The notes below the pieces were generated by a model. It made no database searches, was not told the DNA's origin, and was given only the letters and a program-made list of their open reading frames with translations. Shown piece by piece: positions 11,480 to 19,670 of a stretch of DNA of 64,000 nucleotides. How positions within the stretch are numbered: the stretch's first letter is position 1; every line of letters begins with the position of its first letter. The stretch comes from Rubrimonas cliftonensis (lineage in GTDB: Bacteria > Pseudomonadota > Alphaproteobacteria > Rhodobacterales > Rhodobacteraceae): assembly GCF_900107585.1 (NCBI RefSeq), contig NZ_FNQM01000010.1, positions 62,001 through 126,000 of the forward strand. The letters are read 5' to 3'. The translations under genes and the position numbers were made by a program.

Positions 11480-12745
11480 ATGACGACGCAGGGTTACGCC
11501 GCGCTGACGCTGGAGACGCTGCCGAGCCGGCTCGGCGAGGTGGCGGCGGCGCGCGCCCGTCTGGGCGAGCCCGCCGCGTGGCGCGCGCGCGAGGTCGGCG
11601 ACGGCAACCTCAACCTCGTCTTCATCGTCGAGGGGCCGGAAGGCGCGGTGGTGGTCAAGCAGGCGCTGCCCTATGTGCGGCTGGTCGGCGAGAGCTGGCC
11701 GCTGCCGCTCTCGCGCAGCTTCTTCGAGCACGAGGCGCTGGTGCGCCAGGCCGCGCGCGACCCCGGCGCCGCGCCGGAGGTGTTCCACTTCGACCGCGAG
11801 CAGGCGTTGATCGTGATGGAGTTCCTCGACCGACACGTCATCCTGCGCCGCGCAATGATCGAGGGCCGTCGCATCGCGGGGCTGGGGCGGCGGCTCGGCC
11901 TGTTCTGCGCCCGCACGCTGTTTCGCGGCTCGGACCTTTCGATGCTGGCGGCCGACCGCAAGGCTGACCTCGCGCTCTTCGCCGGCAACGCGGCGCTCTG
12001 CGACATCACCGAGAACCTCGTCTTCTCGGACCCCTACCGCGACGCGCCGATGAACCGCCACACGCCGGGCCTCGACGCCCTCGCAGCGCGGCTGCGCGGC
12101 GACATGGCGATGAAGCGCGTGGCGCAGCACATGAAATGGGCTTTCGCCACACAGGCGGAGACGCTGCTGCACGGCGACCTGCACACCGGCTCGGTGATGG
12201 TCTCCGACGACGACATCCGTGTGATCGACCCCGAATTCGCGACCTACGGCCCGATGGGCTTCGATGTCGGGATGCTGGTCGCCAACTTCCTGATGGCGTT
12301 CTGCGCCCAGCCCGGCCACGCCTCCGACCCCGGCGCGCGGGACGCCTACGCGGACTGGCTGCTGGAGGAGACGGCGGCGATCTGGTCGGCCTTCGTCGGG
12401 GAGTTCACCCGGCTCTGGCGGACGGAGCGGGCCGGGATGCTCTACGAGGCGCGGCTCTTCGAGGCTCAGGGCTGCGGCCTCGGCGCCGAGCAGGCCCGGC
12501 TGGAGCGGCTCGCCGCGATCTGGCGCGACGCGCTCGGCTTCTGTGGGGTCGAGATGCACCGCCGAATTCTGGGCCTCGCCCACAACGCCGACTTCGAGAC
12601 CATCGCCGACGAGGCCGCCCGCGCCGCCTGCGAGGCCCGCGCGCTGGAGATCGGCCGGGTGCTTGCGCTGAGCCGGGACGCCGCGCCGGACATGGCGGCG
12701 GCGCTCGAGACGGCGCGTGAGATCGCAGGGCGCGACCTGCTCTAG
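11480..12745 (+). CDS. mtnK: S-methyl-5-thioribose kinase
   Basis: Methionine salvage enzyme that phosphorylates methylthioribose to methylthioribose-1-phosphate, using ATP, in the cytoplasm. The 421-residue protein has the aminoglycoside-phosphotransferase fold with VGDGNLNLVFIVEG (nucleotide loop), VVVKQALPYVR (ATP lysine), the catalytic loop LLHGDLHTGSVMV and the metal site VIDPEFATYGPMGFD, all typical of MtnK. Length agrees with the family. The ATG at 11480 follows a GGGGGGAA ribosome site. The isomerase gene mtnA, often adjacent, is not here; downstream is a field of pseudogenes. I looked for a SAM-type riboswitch in the leader and could not support one. Confidence 0.95.
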   Translation: MTTQGYAALTLETLPSRLGEVAAARARLGEPAAWRAREVGDGNLNLVFIVEGPEGAVVVKQALPYVRLVGESWPLPLSRSFFEHEALVRQAARDPGAAPEVFHFDREQALIVMEFLDRHVILRRAMIEGRRIAGLGRRLGLFCARTLFRGSDLSMLAADRKADLALFAGNAALCDITENLVFSDPYRDAPMNRHTPGLDALAARLRGDMAMKRVAQHMKWAFATQAETLLHGDLHTGSVMVSDDDIRVIDPEFATYGPMGFDVGMLVANFLMAFCAQPGHASDPGARDAYADWLLEETAAIWSAFVGEFTRLWRTERAGMLYEARLFEAQGCGLGAEQARLERLAAIWRDALGFCGVEMHRRILGLAHNADFETIADEAARAACEARALEIGRVLALSRDAAPDMAAALETAREIAGRDLL

Positions 12746-12869
12746 CGGCGCGGTCTCGACCGCCGCGGGGCCCGCAGGCTTGTCGCGGCGCGCATTTGTC
12801 CAGGATCGAATGTCCTCGAAATCGCCGCGCGCCGGCCTGCGCGCCGCCCGCCCCAGCCTCCTGCGCGCG

Positions 12870-13195
12870 ACCGCCCGCGCGACCGTCCGCGCGACCGTCG
12901 CGCGTCGGCGGCGCGGCGCGTCCGAGCGCGACGAGGTGGTTGTCGAACGCCCCGTCGCAGTCCTTGCCCCGCGTCGCGCGCAGCGCGCCATTGTCGACGC
13001 GCGCGCAGCGCCGCGCCGCCGCCCGTGGTGAAGGCGAAACGGTCGCCGGAGGGGGCAACGCCGCAGATGTCGCGACCCTCCAGCGCCATCGCGTCGCCGC
13101 CACCGGTCGGAAACACGAGCGCCAGACCCCCGCGCGGCTCGGTGATCGCGGCGTGAGCCCCGCCGCGCGCCCCGCCGCGCGCCCCGTCGCGCGCG
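12870..13195 (-). pseudogene. DUF1513 family protein remnant
   Basis: The reverse strand still carries pieces of the C-terminal half of a DUF1513 protein in two frames: ITEPRGGLALVFPTGGGDAM and DICGVAPSGDRFAFTTGGG in one, then DGAFDNHLVALGR in another, matching the family ending in WDNHLVAL. No intact start or frame exists. DUF1513 proteins are usually the last gene of an imelysin/di-heme oxidoreductase operon thought to act in periplasmic iron uptake, and the same order is kept here on the minus strand. The join to the imelysin piece falls in a repetitive GCGCGCCCCGCC stretch encoding GARGGA repeats, suggesting a deletion there. Confidence 0.7.
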
Positions 13196-13767
13196 CCGTC
13201 GCCCACCGGCCTGCCGAGGCGCAGGTCTGCGAGCCGCTCCAGCGCCGTCGCGAAGGCGCGATGGAGGCGGTCAGCGCCTCGGTCGCGTCGCGGTAAGGCG
13301 CGCCGTCAGGGCCCTCCATGGCGCGCGCCTAGCCGCCGCGCCAGTCGGCGTCGACCGCAGGTGCCGTGGCGGCGAGGTTGGCGGCGACGGCGGCGGCGAG
13401 CCGGCCGGGATAGCCTTCCTGGGCCGGCGCGTCGGCGTCGACCAGCAGCCAGTCGAGCGCCGTCAGCCCCCGCGCCGCGATCGACGCCCATCCACGCGTA
13501 GAAGGCGGCGCCGCCCCACAGCGCCCGCGCCGTCCTGGCCAGCTCAACGGTCGCCGCGGCGAGGCTGGCGAAGCGGGACAGGGCGTGCGCCTCGACCGCC
13601 GCCCGCGCCCGCGTCGCCGGATCGCGCGGCTCGGGCGCATCGCCCGGCGAAGCTGCCTCCAGATCGCCTGCGGGCAAGTCGGGAGACGCGGCGCGACGAG
13701 GACGGTCCGGGCCGCGGCGGACTGCGCCAGCGTCGGCGCACGCAGGGCGGCGAGGATCAGGCGCAGG
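13196..13767 (-). pseudogene. Imelysin-family (iron-regulated) protein remnant
   Basis: Fragments of an imelysin-like protein are readable on the reverse strand: SRFASLAAATVELARTARA and FYAWMGV, then after a frame change SIAARGLTALDWLLVDADA and ANLAATAPAVDADWRGG, then a TAG stop at 13329-13331 where the family normally continues with tryptophan (WARAMEGPDG), then another shift to FATALERLADLRLGRPVGDG. At least two frameshifts, one nonsense codon and an internal deletion make it non-functional. It sits between the DUF1513 and di-heme oxidoreductase remnants, the normal order for this iron-related operon. Confidence 0.78.
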
Positions 13768-14282
13768 TCAGAGCGACTCCAGAAAGCGGATCAGGGCGTC
13801 CCGGTCGGGCTTCGCCGTGGCGGCGACGGCGTTGCGCGCGGGCTGCGCCTCGCCGCCATGCCAGAGTACGGCCTCATCAGGGTCCGCGCCCTGCCCGCGT
13901 GGAGGAAACCCGCCTCGGGCGACACCGTCCGGGCCAGCCCCACGCCCCAGAGCGGCGGCGTGCGCCATTCGCGCCCCGTCGCGACGCCCGTCAGCCAGCC
14001 CCTCGCCCATGTCGTGCCGCAGCAGGTCGGTAGTTGGCCTGATCAGTTGAGAGCTGTGCTTGTCGCGCCCCGCCAGCCTGTGCGTGACGAAGCTGGGCCG
14101 GCGGCAGGCGGCGCAGCCGGCCTCGTGGAACAGCGCCTCGCCGCGCAGGACCGGCGGTTCGGTCACGTCGCGCCGCGCCGGAACGGCCAGATTAGCGCTG
14201 TAGAAGGTCACGAGGTCGAGCGCCGCGTCGCCCACCTCGAATAAACCCTGCTCGGGTTGGCCGCAATGGGGCGCCGCGCGGC
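13768..14282 (-). pseudogene. Di-heme oxidoreductase (DUF1111) C-terminal remnant cut by IS element
   Basis: The reverse strand encodes the C-terminal third of a di-heme thiol oxidoreductase-like protein: LFEVGDAALDLVTFYSANLA, GCAACRRPSFVTH, DLLRHDMGEGLADG and LWHGGEAQ...LIRFLESL. Damage is clear: the heme motif CAACH reads CAACR, and the segment GREWRTPPLWGVGLARTVSP is found only in another frame, so two compensating shifts are present. The frame runs upstream into base 14282 (RAAPHCGQPEQG) and stops exactly at the IS left end. The missing N-terminal two thirds are not found on the other side of the IS, so the insertion was joined by a deletion. Confidence 0.82.
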
Positions 14283-14345
14283 TGATCCTGCCCCAGGTTG
14301 GTGGACAGCCATGCTATGGCTTTCAAGCGAGGAGAGGAGTGTCCG

Positions 14346-14663
14346 ATGGGGCGCAGGAAGCGCCGACATCTTCCGGAGTCGTTAAAGCGCGAGGCGGTCG
14401 AGCGCGTGAGGACGAGCGGGTTGCCGATCTGCCGCGTGGCGGAGGAACTCGACGTTCACGAGACGGTTCTGCGCCGATGGATGGCGCGGTGTGCAGAGCC
14501 GGGGACGGGCCCGGCGCGGCGCTCCGTCACGCAGGCGCAGGGTCCGTCCCCGGCGGACCTCGCCGCGGAGAGCGCCCGCCTGAAGCGCGACCCGCAGCGC
14601 GCGCAGATGGAGCGCGACATACTTGAAAATGCGGCGCTCATCTTCGGGACGGCCAGCCGGTGA
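14346..14663 (+). CDS. IS3-family transposase OrfA
   Basis: DNA-binding subunit of the transposase, 105 residues. It begins MGRRKRRHLPESLKREAVER and has a helix-turn-helix (ICRVAEELDVHETVLRRWM), followed by a short coiled region with ERDILENAALIFG, the usual OrfA ending. The ATG at 14346 is preceded by GAGGAGAGGAG, a strong ribosome site; the upstream in-frame start at 14298 lacks one. The stop codon overlaps the OrfB GTG start. The frame is intact. It lies inside the IS element whose ends are at 14283 and 15565. Confidence 0.88.
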   Translation: MGRRKRRHLPESLKREAVERVRTSGLPICRVAEELDVHETVLRRWMARCAEPGTGPARRSVTQAQGPSPADLAAESARLKRDPQRAQMERDILENAALIFGTASR

Positions 14664-15537
14664 CGTACCGGTTCGTCGATGCGCATCGCGGCGTCTGGCC
14701 GGTTCGGGTGATGTGCAGAGTTCCGGGCGTCTCGGCCAGCGGCTACCATGCGTGGCGAACGCGCGGGGAGAGGCCATGCGCGAAGGCGAACCGCGCCCTT
14801 CTCGGCGCCATTCGGGCGATCCACGCCGAGAGTGGCGGCGCCTATGGCGCGCAGCGTGTTCATGCGGTTCTGCGGTCTCACGGCCGGCGCGTCGGCCGCC
14901 ACCGGATCGCCCGACCAATGCGGGGCGCGGGGCTCCGAGGGCTGGCCGCGATCCCGCCGCGGGTGCGCACCACCGACAGTCGGCACAATCATCCGATCGC
15001 ACCAAACAGGCTGCGGCGCAACTTCACGGCCATGGCGCCGAACCAGGTCTGGCTCGCGGACCTGACCTACATCAGGACCGGCGAAGGCTGGCTGTTTCTG
15101 GCGGCGCTGATCGACATGTTCACCCGCAAGATCGTGAGCCCGGACCACTCTGCAAGGGGGCCGTGCGCGACACCCTCCACGCCGATACTGCGCTCGAGGC
15201 TCTGGCGATGGCGATCGAACGCCAAAGACCAGCGCCCGGACTCATCCATCATAGCGACCGCGGGGTGCAAAACGCGGCTTACGACTACAGAAACGCCCTT
15301 GCCGCCGCACGCATCACGCCGTCGATGGGCAAAAAAGGGAAATGCCTCGACAATGCGCCTATGGAGAGCTTCTTCCATACGCTCAAGGTCGAGCGCATCC
15401 ACCATCGGGTCTATGCACCCCGAGCGGAGGCCCGCCGCGACCTGTTCGCCTACATCGAAGGCTTCTACAATTCACGCCGCCTGCATTCCGGGATAAGCTA
15501 CCGTTCACCGGCTGACATGGAGCGCATTGCGCCCTGA
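14660..15537 (+). pseudogene. IS3-family transposase OrfB, frameshifted
   Basis: The DDE catalytic subunit. The first frame gives the HTH_21 region (SGGAYGAQRVHAVLRSHGRR) and the integrase core start NQVWLADLTYIRTGEGWLFL...DMFTRKIV; after about base 15140 the protein continues only in another frame with RDTLHADTALEALAMAIERQ, LIHHSDRGVQ, and DNAPMESFFHTLKVER, ending YRSPADMERIAP. All three acidic residues (D, D, E) are preserved across the two pieces. The junction contains extra bases relative to the expected IVGW-MRDTLH join, so this looks like an indel and not a programmed shift, which in IS3 elements occurs between OrfA and OrfB. Confidence 0.85.
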
Positions 15538-15699
15538 CCCCGTCCACTTTTCCCGAGAAGTATCAGTCGTCGGATCACTCGCTTGAATAGGCAGTGAAGT
15601 TGCCTGCCCGCGACCGGTCGATGCAAGGGCCCGCTGGATACGCATCGCCGCATTAACCTCAAATTCAATTCTTGGGCAGAACTTGCGCAGCGATTGCGC

Positions 15700-17397
15700 A
15701 TGGGCGCCAGATTGTGGAACCGCCTTATGTATCGTGCGCCAAAGGCTCTAGCGGACCCGCATGTGGTGCTCGGCGCCCTGACGGCGAACCTGCTTGCGCT
15801 GGCGTTGCCGCTGGTGACGCTGCAGGTGTTTGACCGCGTGCTCGGCGCGAGCGGGGTGAGCACGCTCCAGATGCTGGCGCTCGGGCTGGCGGCGGCGCTG
15901 GCGCTGGAGCTTGTCTGCCGCATGGCGCTGGCGACCCTGCTCGGCGAGCATGGCGAACGCTTCGAGCGGCAGGCTTCCGACGCGGTCGTGCGCCATCTTT
16001 TCGAAGCCGAAGGCGGCGGCGCGGCGCGGGAGGAGACCGGCGTCCATCTGGAACGCCTGGACGCCGTCGCGAGGCTGCGGGAGTTGCGCTACGGCGAGCC
16101 GGCGCTGGCGCTGCTCGACACTCCGTTCCTCATGCTGTTCTTCGGCTTCCTCGTGCTTCTCTCGCCCATCGTGGCGCTTGTCGCGGCGGTGATGGGATGT
16201 ATCGGGCTGGCGTGCAGCCGCTGGCGGCGGATCGGGCTCGACGGCGTTCAGCGCGAGGCGGACGCGCGGCTGGCGCGACGCTTCTCCTTCATCGTGGAGA
16301 CCCTCCGCAACATCGTGTCGATCAAGGCGCTTGGGGCGGAGGCCGCGATGACGCGCCGATATGAGCGGCTGCTGCAGTCCAACGCCGCCGCCGCCTCGGA
16401 GTCGACCTCGCGGGCGCAGCTGGCGCAGGGTGCGGCGGCGGCGGTCGCCCATGCGACGCCCGTCGCCGTCGCCGCTGGCGGCGCCTTCGAGGTGTTGCGA
16501 GGCGACTTGACCGTGGGCGGCCTCGCGGCGGCGATCATCCTCTCGGGGCGCATCATGCAGCCCCTGATGAAGCTCGACGGCGCGCTCAGCGCCGCAGCGG
16601 GCGCGCGACGGCGCGAAGCGGACCTCGCCAGGCTCGCGGCCGGCGTGGCGCCGCGGCCCAGGCGCCGCCAGCCGGAGCCGCTGCGCGCCGTCCGGCTCGA
16701 GAACGTGACCGTGAGGAACGCCGGCGGCGCGACCGTGTTCGAGGGGCTCGAGCTCACCGTGCGGGCCGGCGAATGCGTCGTCATCGGCGGCAGGAGCGGC
16801 TCGGGCAGATCGCTTCTGCTTAACCTGCTCATGGGGTGGGCGACGCCGTCGGCGGGCCGGCTGCTGTTCAACGACGTCCCGATCAGCGAATGGGACGTGG
16901 AGGCGCTGGGCGCGCGCATGGCCCATCTGCCGGCGCGCCCGCAGCTGATCGCCGGCACGGTCATGGAGAACATGACGCGCTTCCAGCCCGAGCGCCACGC
17001 CCATGAGGCGATGGCGCTGGCGCGGGAACTGGGGCTCGACCGCTACTTCGCCCGCCATCCCGTCGGGCTTTCGCTGCAGTGCGACGGCGGTTCGAGCCAT
17101 GGCCTGCCGCGCTCGGTCGAACAGCGGGTGCCGCTCGTGGGCGCGCTGGCGGGAACGCCGGAGCTGATCCTTTTCGACGAAACCAACGGCATGCTCGACC
17201 ATGAGGGCGACCAGCGGCTGCTCGCCTGCCTCTCGCGCCGCAAGGGGCGTGTCGCGATGGTGCTCGTGACGGACAGCCCCGCCTACGTCGCGCTCGCCGA
17301 TCGGCGGCTGACGATCATGGATGGCCGCCTTGTCGAATGGGCGCCGGCCGCGCCCGCCGGACATCCAGCGGGCGAACGCGCCGGAATGGCGCAATGA
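15700..17397 (+). CDS. Type I secretion ABC subunit with degenerate nucleotide-binding domain
   Basis: Protein of 565 residues with an exporter-type membrane domain (about 1-310) and an ABC ATPase domain (about 325-550). Helical segments such as LLALALPLVTLQVFDRVLG and LDTPFLMLFFGFLVLLSP match LapB/PrtD-type T1SS permeases. The ATPase domain is unusual: Walker A reads GGRSGSGRS with Arg370 in place of the ATP lysine, the Q-loop has LPA for the usual VPQ, the signature is LPRSVEQ instead of LSGGQ, and the switch histidine is Asp525 (VTDSP). The Walker B with Glu494 (LILFDE) is kept. There is no C39 peptidase-like domain. The start is uncertain among TTG 15694, ATG 15700 and ATG 15727. Its stop overlaps the next ABC gene as ATGA, so the two likely form a heterodimer. 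Confidence 0.88.
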   Translation: MGARLWNRLMYRAPKALADPHVVLGALTANLLALALPLVTLQVFDRVLGASGVSTLQMLALGLAAALALELVCRMALATLLGEHGERFERQASDAVVRHLFEAEGGGAAREETGVHLERLDAVARLRELRYGEPALALLDTPFLMLFFGFLVLLSPIVALVAAVMGCIGLACSRWRRIGLDGVQREADARLARRFSFIVETLRNIVSIKALGAEAAMTRRYERLLQSNAAAASESTSRAQLAQGAAAAVAHATPVAVAAGGAFEVLRGDLTVGGLAAAIILSGRIMQPLMKLDGALSAAAGARRREADLARLAAGVAPRPRRRQPEPLRAVRLENVTVRNAGGATVFEGLELTVRAGECVVIGGRSGSGRSLLLNLLMGWATPSAGRLLFNDVPISEWDVEALGARMAHLPARPQLIAGTVMENMTRFQPERHAHEAMALARELGLDRYFARHPVGLSLQCDGGSSHGLPRSVEQRVPLVGALAGTPELILFDETNGMLDHEGDQRLLACLSRRKGRVAMVLVTDSPAYVALADRRLTIMDGRLVEWAPAAPAGHPAGERAGMAQ

Positions 17398-19667
17398 CCG
17401 CCATCGGGAACAGGGCCGAACCCGCGCCGATGGCGGGCCTGGCGCCGCGGGAGCAGGCCCGCCGGTACGACCCGGGCCCCCCGCCCGAGGATGACGCCGA
17501 TCCCGGCTGGGCGATGGACGACCTGCTGGAGGGGATGCGGGACGGCCGCTATGGCGGCAGGCCGCTGGACGGCCCCGGACCGGCCGCGCTGGTCCTGCTG
17601 CTTCACGCGCTTGGCTGGCGGCCCGACGGACGCGCCTTCGCCGCCGCGCTGCCGCATTTCCCGCCCCGGTTCGGCGTCAGGGAGATCCGCGAGACCCTTC
17701 TGCGACTGGGCTTCGTCGGCGCGCCGCGCCGGATGATCTGGCGCGATGCTCAGAGCGCGCAGCGACCCGCCCTCGCCTGGGGCGGAAGCGGATCCCCGCA
17801 CATCCTGCTCACCGACGCCACGGGCCGGCTGCGCGCCATCGATCCCGCGACCGGCCGGGAAAGCCGGCTGCTCTTCGCGACGCGCGTCACGGTGATCTCC
17901 TTCCGGCCCGCCGAACCCGGAGCGGCGGCGGAAGGCGGGCGACGGCTCGGCCGGTTCCTCGGCGCCCACCGGCGCGATCTCGCCGTGCTGTTCGCCATCA
18001 CGACGCTGAGCACGGTGCTCGTTCTGGGTGGTTCGCTCGCCGTGCGGGCGATCTACGACCATGTCATCCCGTCGAACGGCTACGACACCCTTGCCGCCAT
18101 CGGGGTGATCGCCGCCTGCGCGCTGGCGCTCGATCTCGGCCTGCGCGCGATCAAGGCCCGGATCAGCGCCAACGTCTCGGCCCGCCTCCTGACGCGGGTG
18201 GGCTCCGCGATCTTCGCCAAGCTCCTGCGGCTGCCGCTGGAGCGTCTGACCGGCGCGCCGGTCAGCGCGCAACTCGACCGCATCCGCCAGTTCGAGTCGT
18301 TCCAGGCCATGCTCTCCGGCCCCATCGCGGCCGTCGCGGTCGAGACGCCCTTCATCTTCGCGATCACGCTGGCGCTGTTCCTGATGGCGGGACCGCTGTT
18401 TCTGATCCCCATCGTCGTCGGCCTCCTGCTGGGGTTGCTCGCGATGCTCGCGCTGCCCGGGCAACGGGTGCGCGAGGCGCGTCACGCGGCTGCGCGGCGG
18501 CGGTTCCAGACCCTGATGGTCGAGGCGTCGACCAACGCCATGGCGCTGCGCGCCTATGGTCTGCGGACCGTTTGGACGGAGCGGCTGAGACAGGCCGCCG
18601 CCGAGGCGGCGCGATGCCGGCGCCGCGCCGCCACGCGCCGCCGCATGGCCTTTCTCGTGGCGAACGCGACAGGCCCGGCGGCTACAGCCTCGGTCGCGAT
18701 CATCGGCGCGGCGCTCGTGATGGCGGGCGACCTGACGATGGGCGCGCTGGTCGGCGCGACGATTCTCGTCAACCGGGCCACGGCGCCGCTGCAGCAGGCG
18801 TTTGCGGCGCTCTGGAGCGCGCAGGATCTCGGCGCGACCTACGCCCAGGTCGACAGGCTGCTGGCGATGCCCGACGCCGTCGAGCAGCCCGCCCCTCCGG
18901 TGCGGCGGTCCTTCCGCGGCGCGGTCAGGCTGGAGCGGCTCTCCTACCGTCACCCCGGTCAGGCGGACGCCGCGCTGGCGGGGATCGAGCTGTCGCTGGG
19001 GGCGGGCGTCTGGGCCGCGGTGACGGGTCCGGCCGGCGCCGGCAAGAGCACGCTGCTCAAGGTGATGGCTGGCCTGCACGCGCCCCAGAGCGGCTCGGTG
19101 TTCATCGACGACGTGAACCTGCGGCAAATGGCGCCGGGCGAGGTGCGGGCGATCGTCGGCTTCGCGCCGGACGACCCGCCGCTGTTCCACGGCTCGATTG
19201 CGCAGAACCTGCGGCTCGGCGACCCGACCGCCCACCGCGGGCGGCTTCTCGAACTCTGCGAGGAACTCGGCGCGGGCCCCTGGCTCGCGGCCATGCCGGA
19301 CGGGCTGGACACGCGCCTCGACCACGCGGTTCAGGCGACGCTGCCGGCCGGGTTCCAGCAGACCCTCGGCATCGCGCGGGCGCTGCTCGCCAGGCCGAGG
19401 CTGCTGTTGCTCGACCAGCCGGCCACGGCGCTCGATGCGGCCCTCGAGCGCGCCCTTCTCGACGCGCTCGCCGCCCGCAGGGGCGAGACGACCATCGTGG
19501 TGGTGACCCACCGTCCGAGCCAACTGCGGCTTGCGGACGTGCAGATCGCGCTGGATGACGGGCGCCTGGCGCGTTGCGCGCCTCCTGCGGGGGCGCGGTC
19601 GACGGGCCTTTCCCACCCGCCGGCGCCGACTGCCCGGCAGTCCTGCGCCACAACCGGGAGCGATTGA
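17394..19667 (+). CDS. Type I secretion ABC subunit with C39-like domain
   Basis: Protein of 757 residues. After a proline-rich N-terminus, residues about 40-180 look like a degenerate C39-like domain, as in LapB-type transporters (ALVLLLHALGWRP, IRETLLRLGF, HILLTDATGRLRAID), without a catalytic cysteine. A six-helix exporter domain follows (about 190-480), then an ABC domain with intact Walker A GPAGAGKST and H-loop VVTHRP. Walker B reads LLLLDQP, with Gln675 in place of the catalytic glutamate; the signature is LPAGFQQ and the Q-loop has PDDP. It overlaps the preceding ABC gene by four bases and precedes the HlyD adaptor by three bases. Inferred role: second half of a heterodimeric exporter for the RTX protein encoded two genes down. 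Confidence 0.9.
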   Translation: MTAIGNRAEPAPMAGLAPREQARRYDPGPPPEDDADPGWAMDDLLEGMRDGRYGGRPLDGPGPAALVLLLHALGWRPDGRAFAAALPHFPPRFGVREIRETLLRLGFVGAPRRMIWRDAQSAQRPALAWGGSGSPHILLTDATGRLRAIDPATGRESRLLFATRVTVISFRPAEPGAAAEGGRRLGRFLGAHRRDLAVLFAITTLSTVLVLGGSLAVRAIYDHVIPSNGYDTLAAIGVIAACALALDLGLRAIKARISANVSARLLTRVGSAIFAKLLRLPLERLTGAPVSAQLDRIRQFESFQAMLSGPIAAVAVETPFIFAITLALFLMAGPLFLIPIVVGLLLGLLAMLALPGQRVREARHAAARRRFQTLMVEASTNAMALRAYGLRTVWTERLRQAAAEAARCRRRAATRRRMAFLVANATGPAATASVAIIGAALVMAGDLTMGALVGATILVNRATAPLQQAFAALWSAQDLGATYAQVDRLLAMPDAVEQPAPPVRRSFRGAVRLERLSYRHPGQADAALAGIELSLGAGVWAAVTGPAGAGKSTLLKVMAGLHAPQSGSVFIDDVNLRQMAPGEVRAIVGFAPDDPPLFHGSIAQNLRLGDPTAHRGRLLELCEELGAGPWLAAMPDGLDTRLDHAVQATLPAGFQQTLGIARALLARPRLLLLDQPATALDAALERALLDALAARRGETTIVVVTHRPSQLRLADVQIALDDGRLARCAPPAGARSTGLSHPPAPTARQSCATTGSD

Positions 19668-19670
19668 GCC

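Larger units (their letters stand above)
14283..15565 (+). mobile_element. IS3-family insertion sequence, degenerate
   Basis: About 1283 bp with two overlapping transposase genes and imperfect terminal inverted repeats: left TGATCCTGCCCCAGGTTGG, right end (reverse complement) TGATACTTCTCGGGAAAAG, with about 17 of the first 26 bases equal, including a shared GTGGAC block. Size, OrfA/OrfB layout and DDE motifs place it in the IS3 family. No target duplication is visible (GGC on the left, GTC on the right), which agrees with a deletion after insertion. It interrupts a di-heme oxidoreductase gene on the left and abuts the type I secretion operon on the right. OrfB is frameshifted, so the copy is probably immobile by itself. 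Confidence 0.85.

Noticed and set aside
12405-13319. Reverse-strand 304-codon open frame as a gene
   Set aside because: It joins remnants of imelysin and DUF1513 in the wrong frames and then runs antisense to mtnK; it is an accident of decay.
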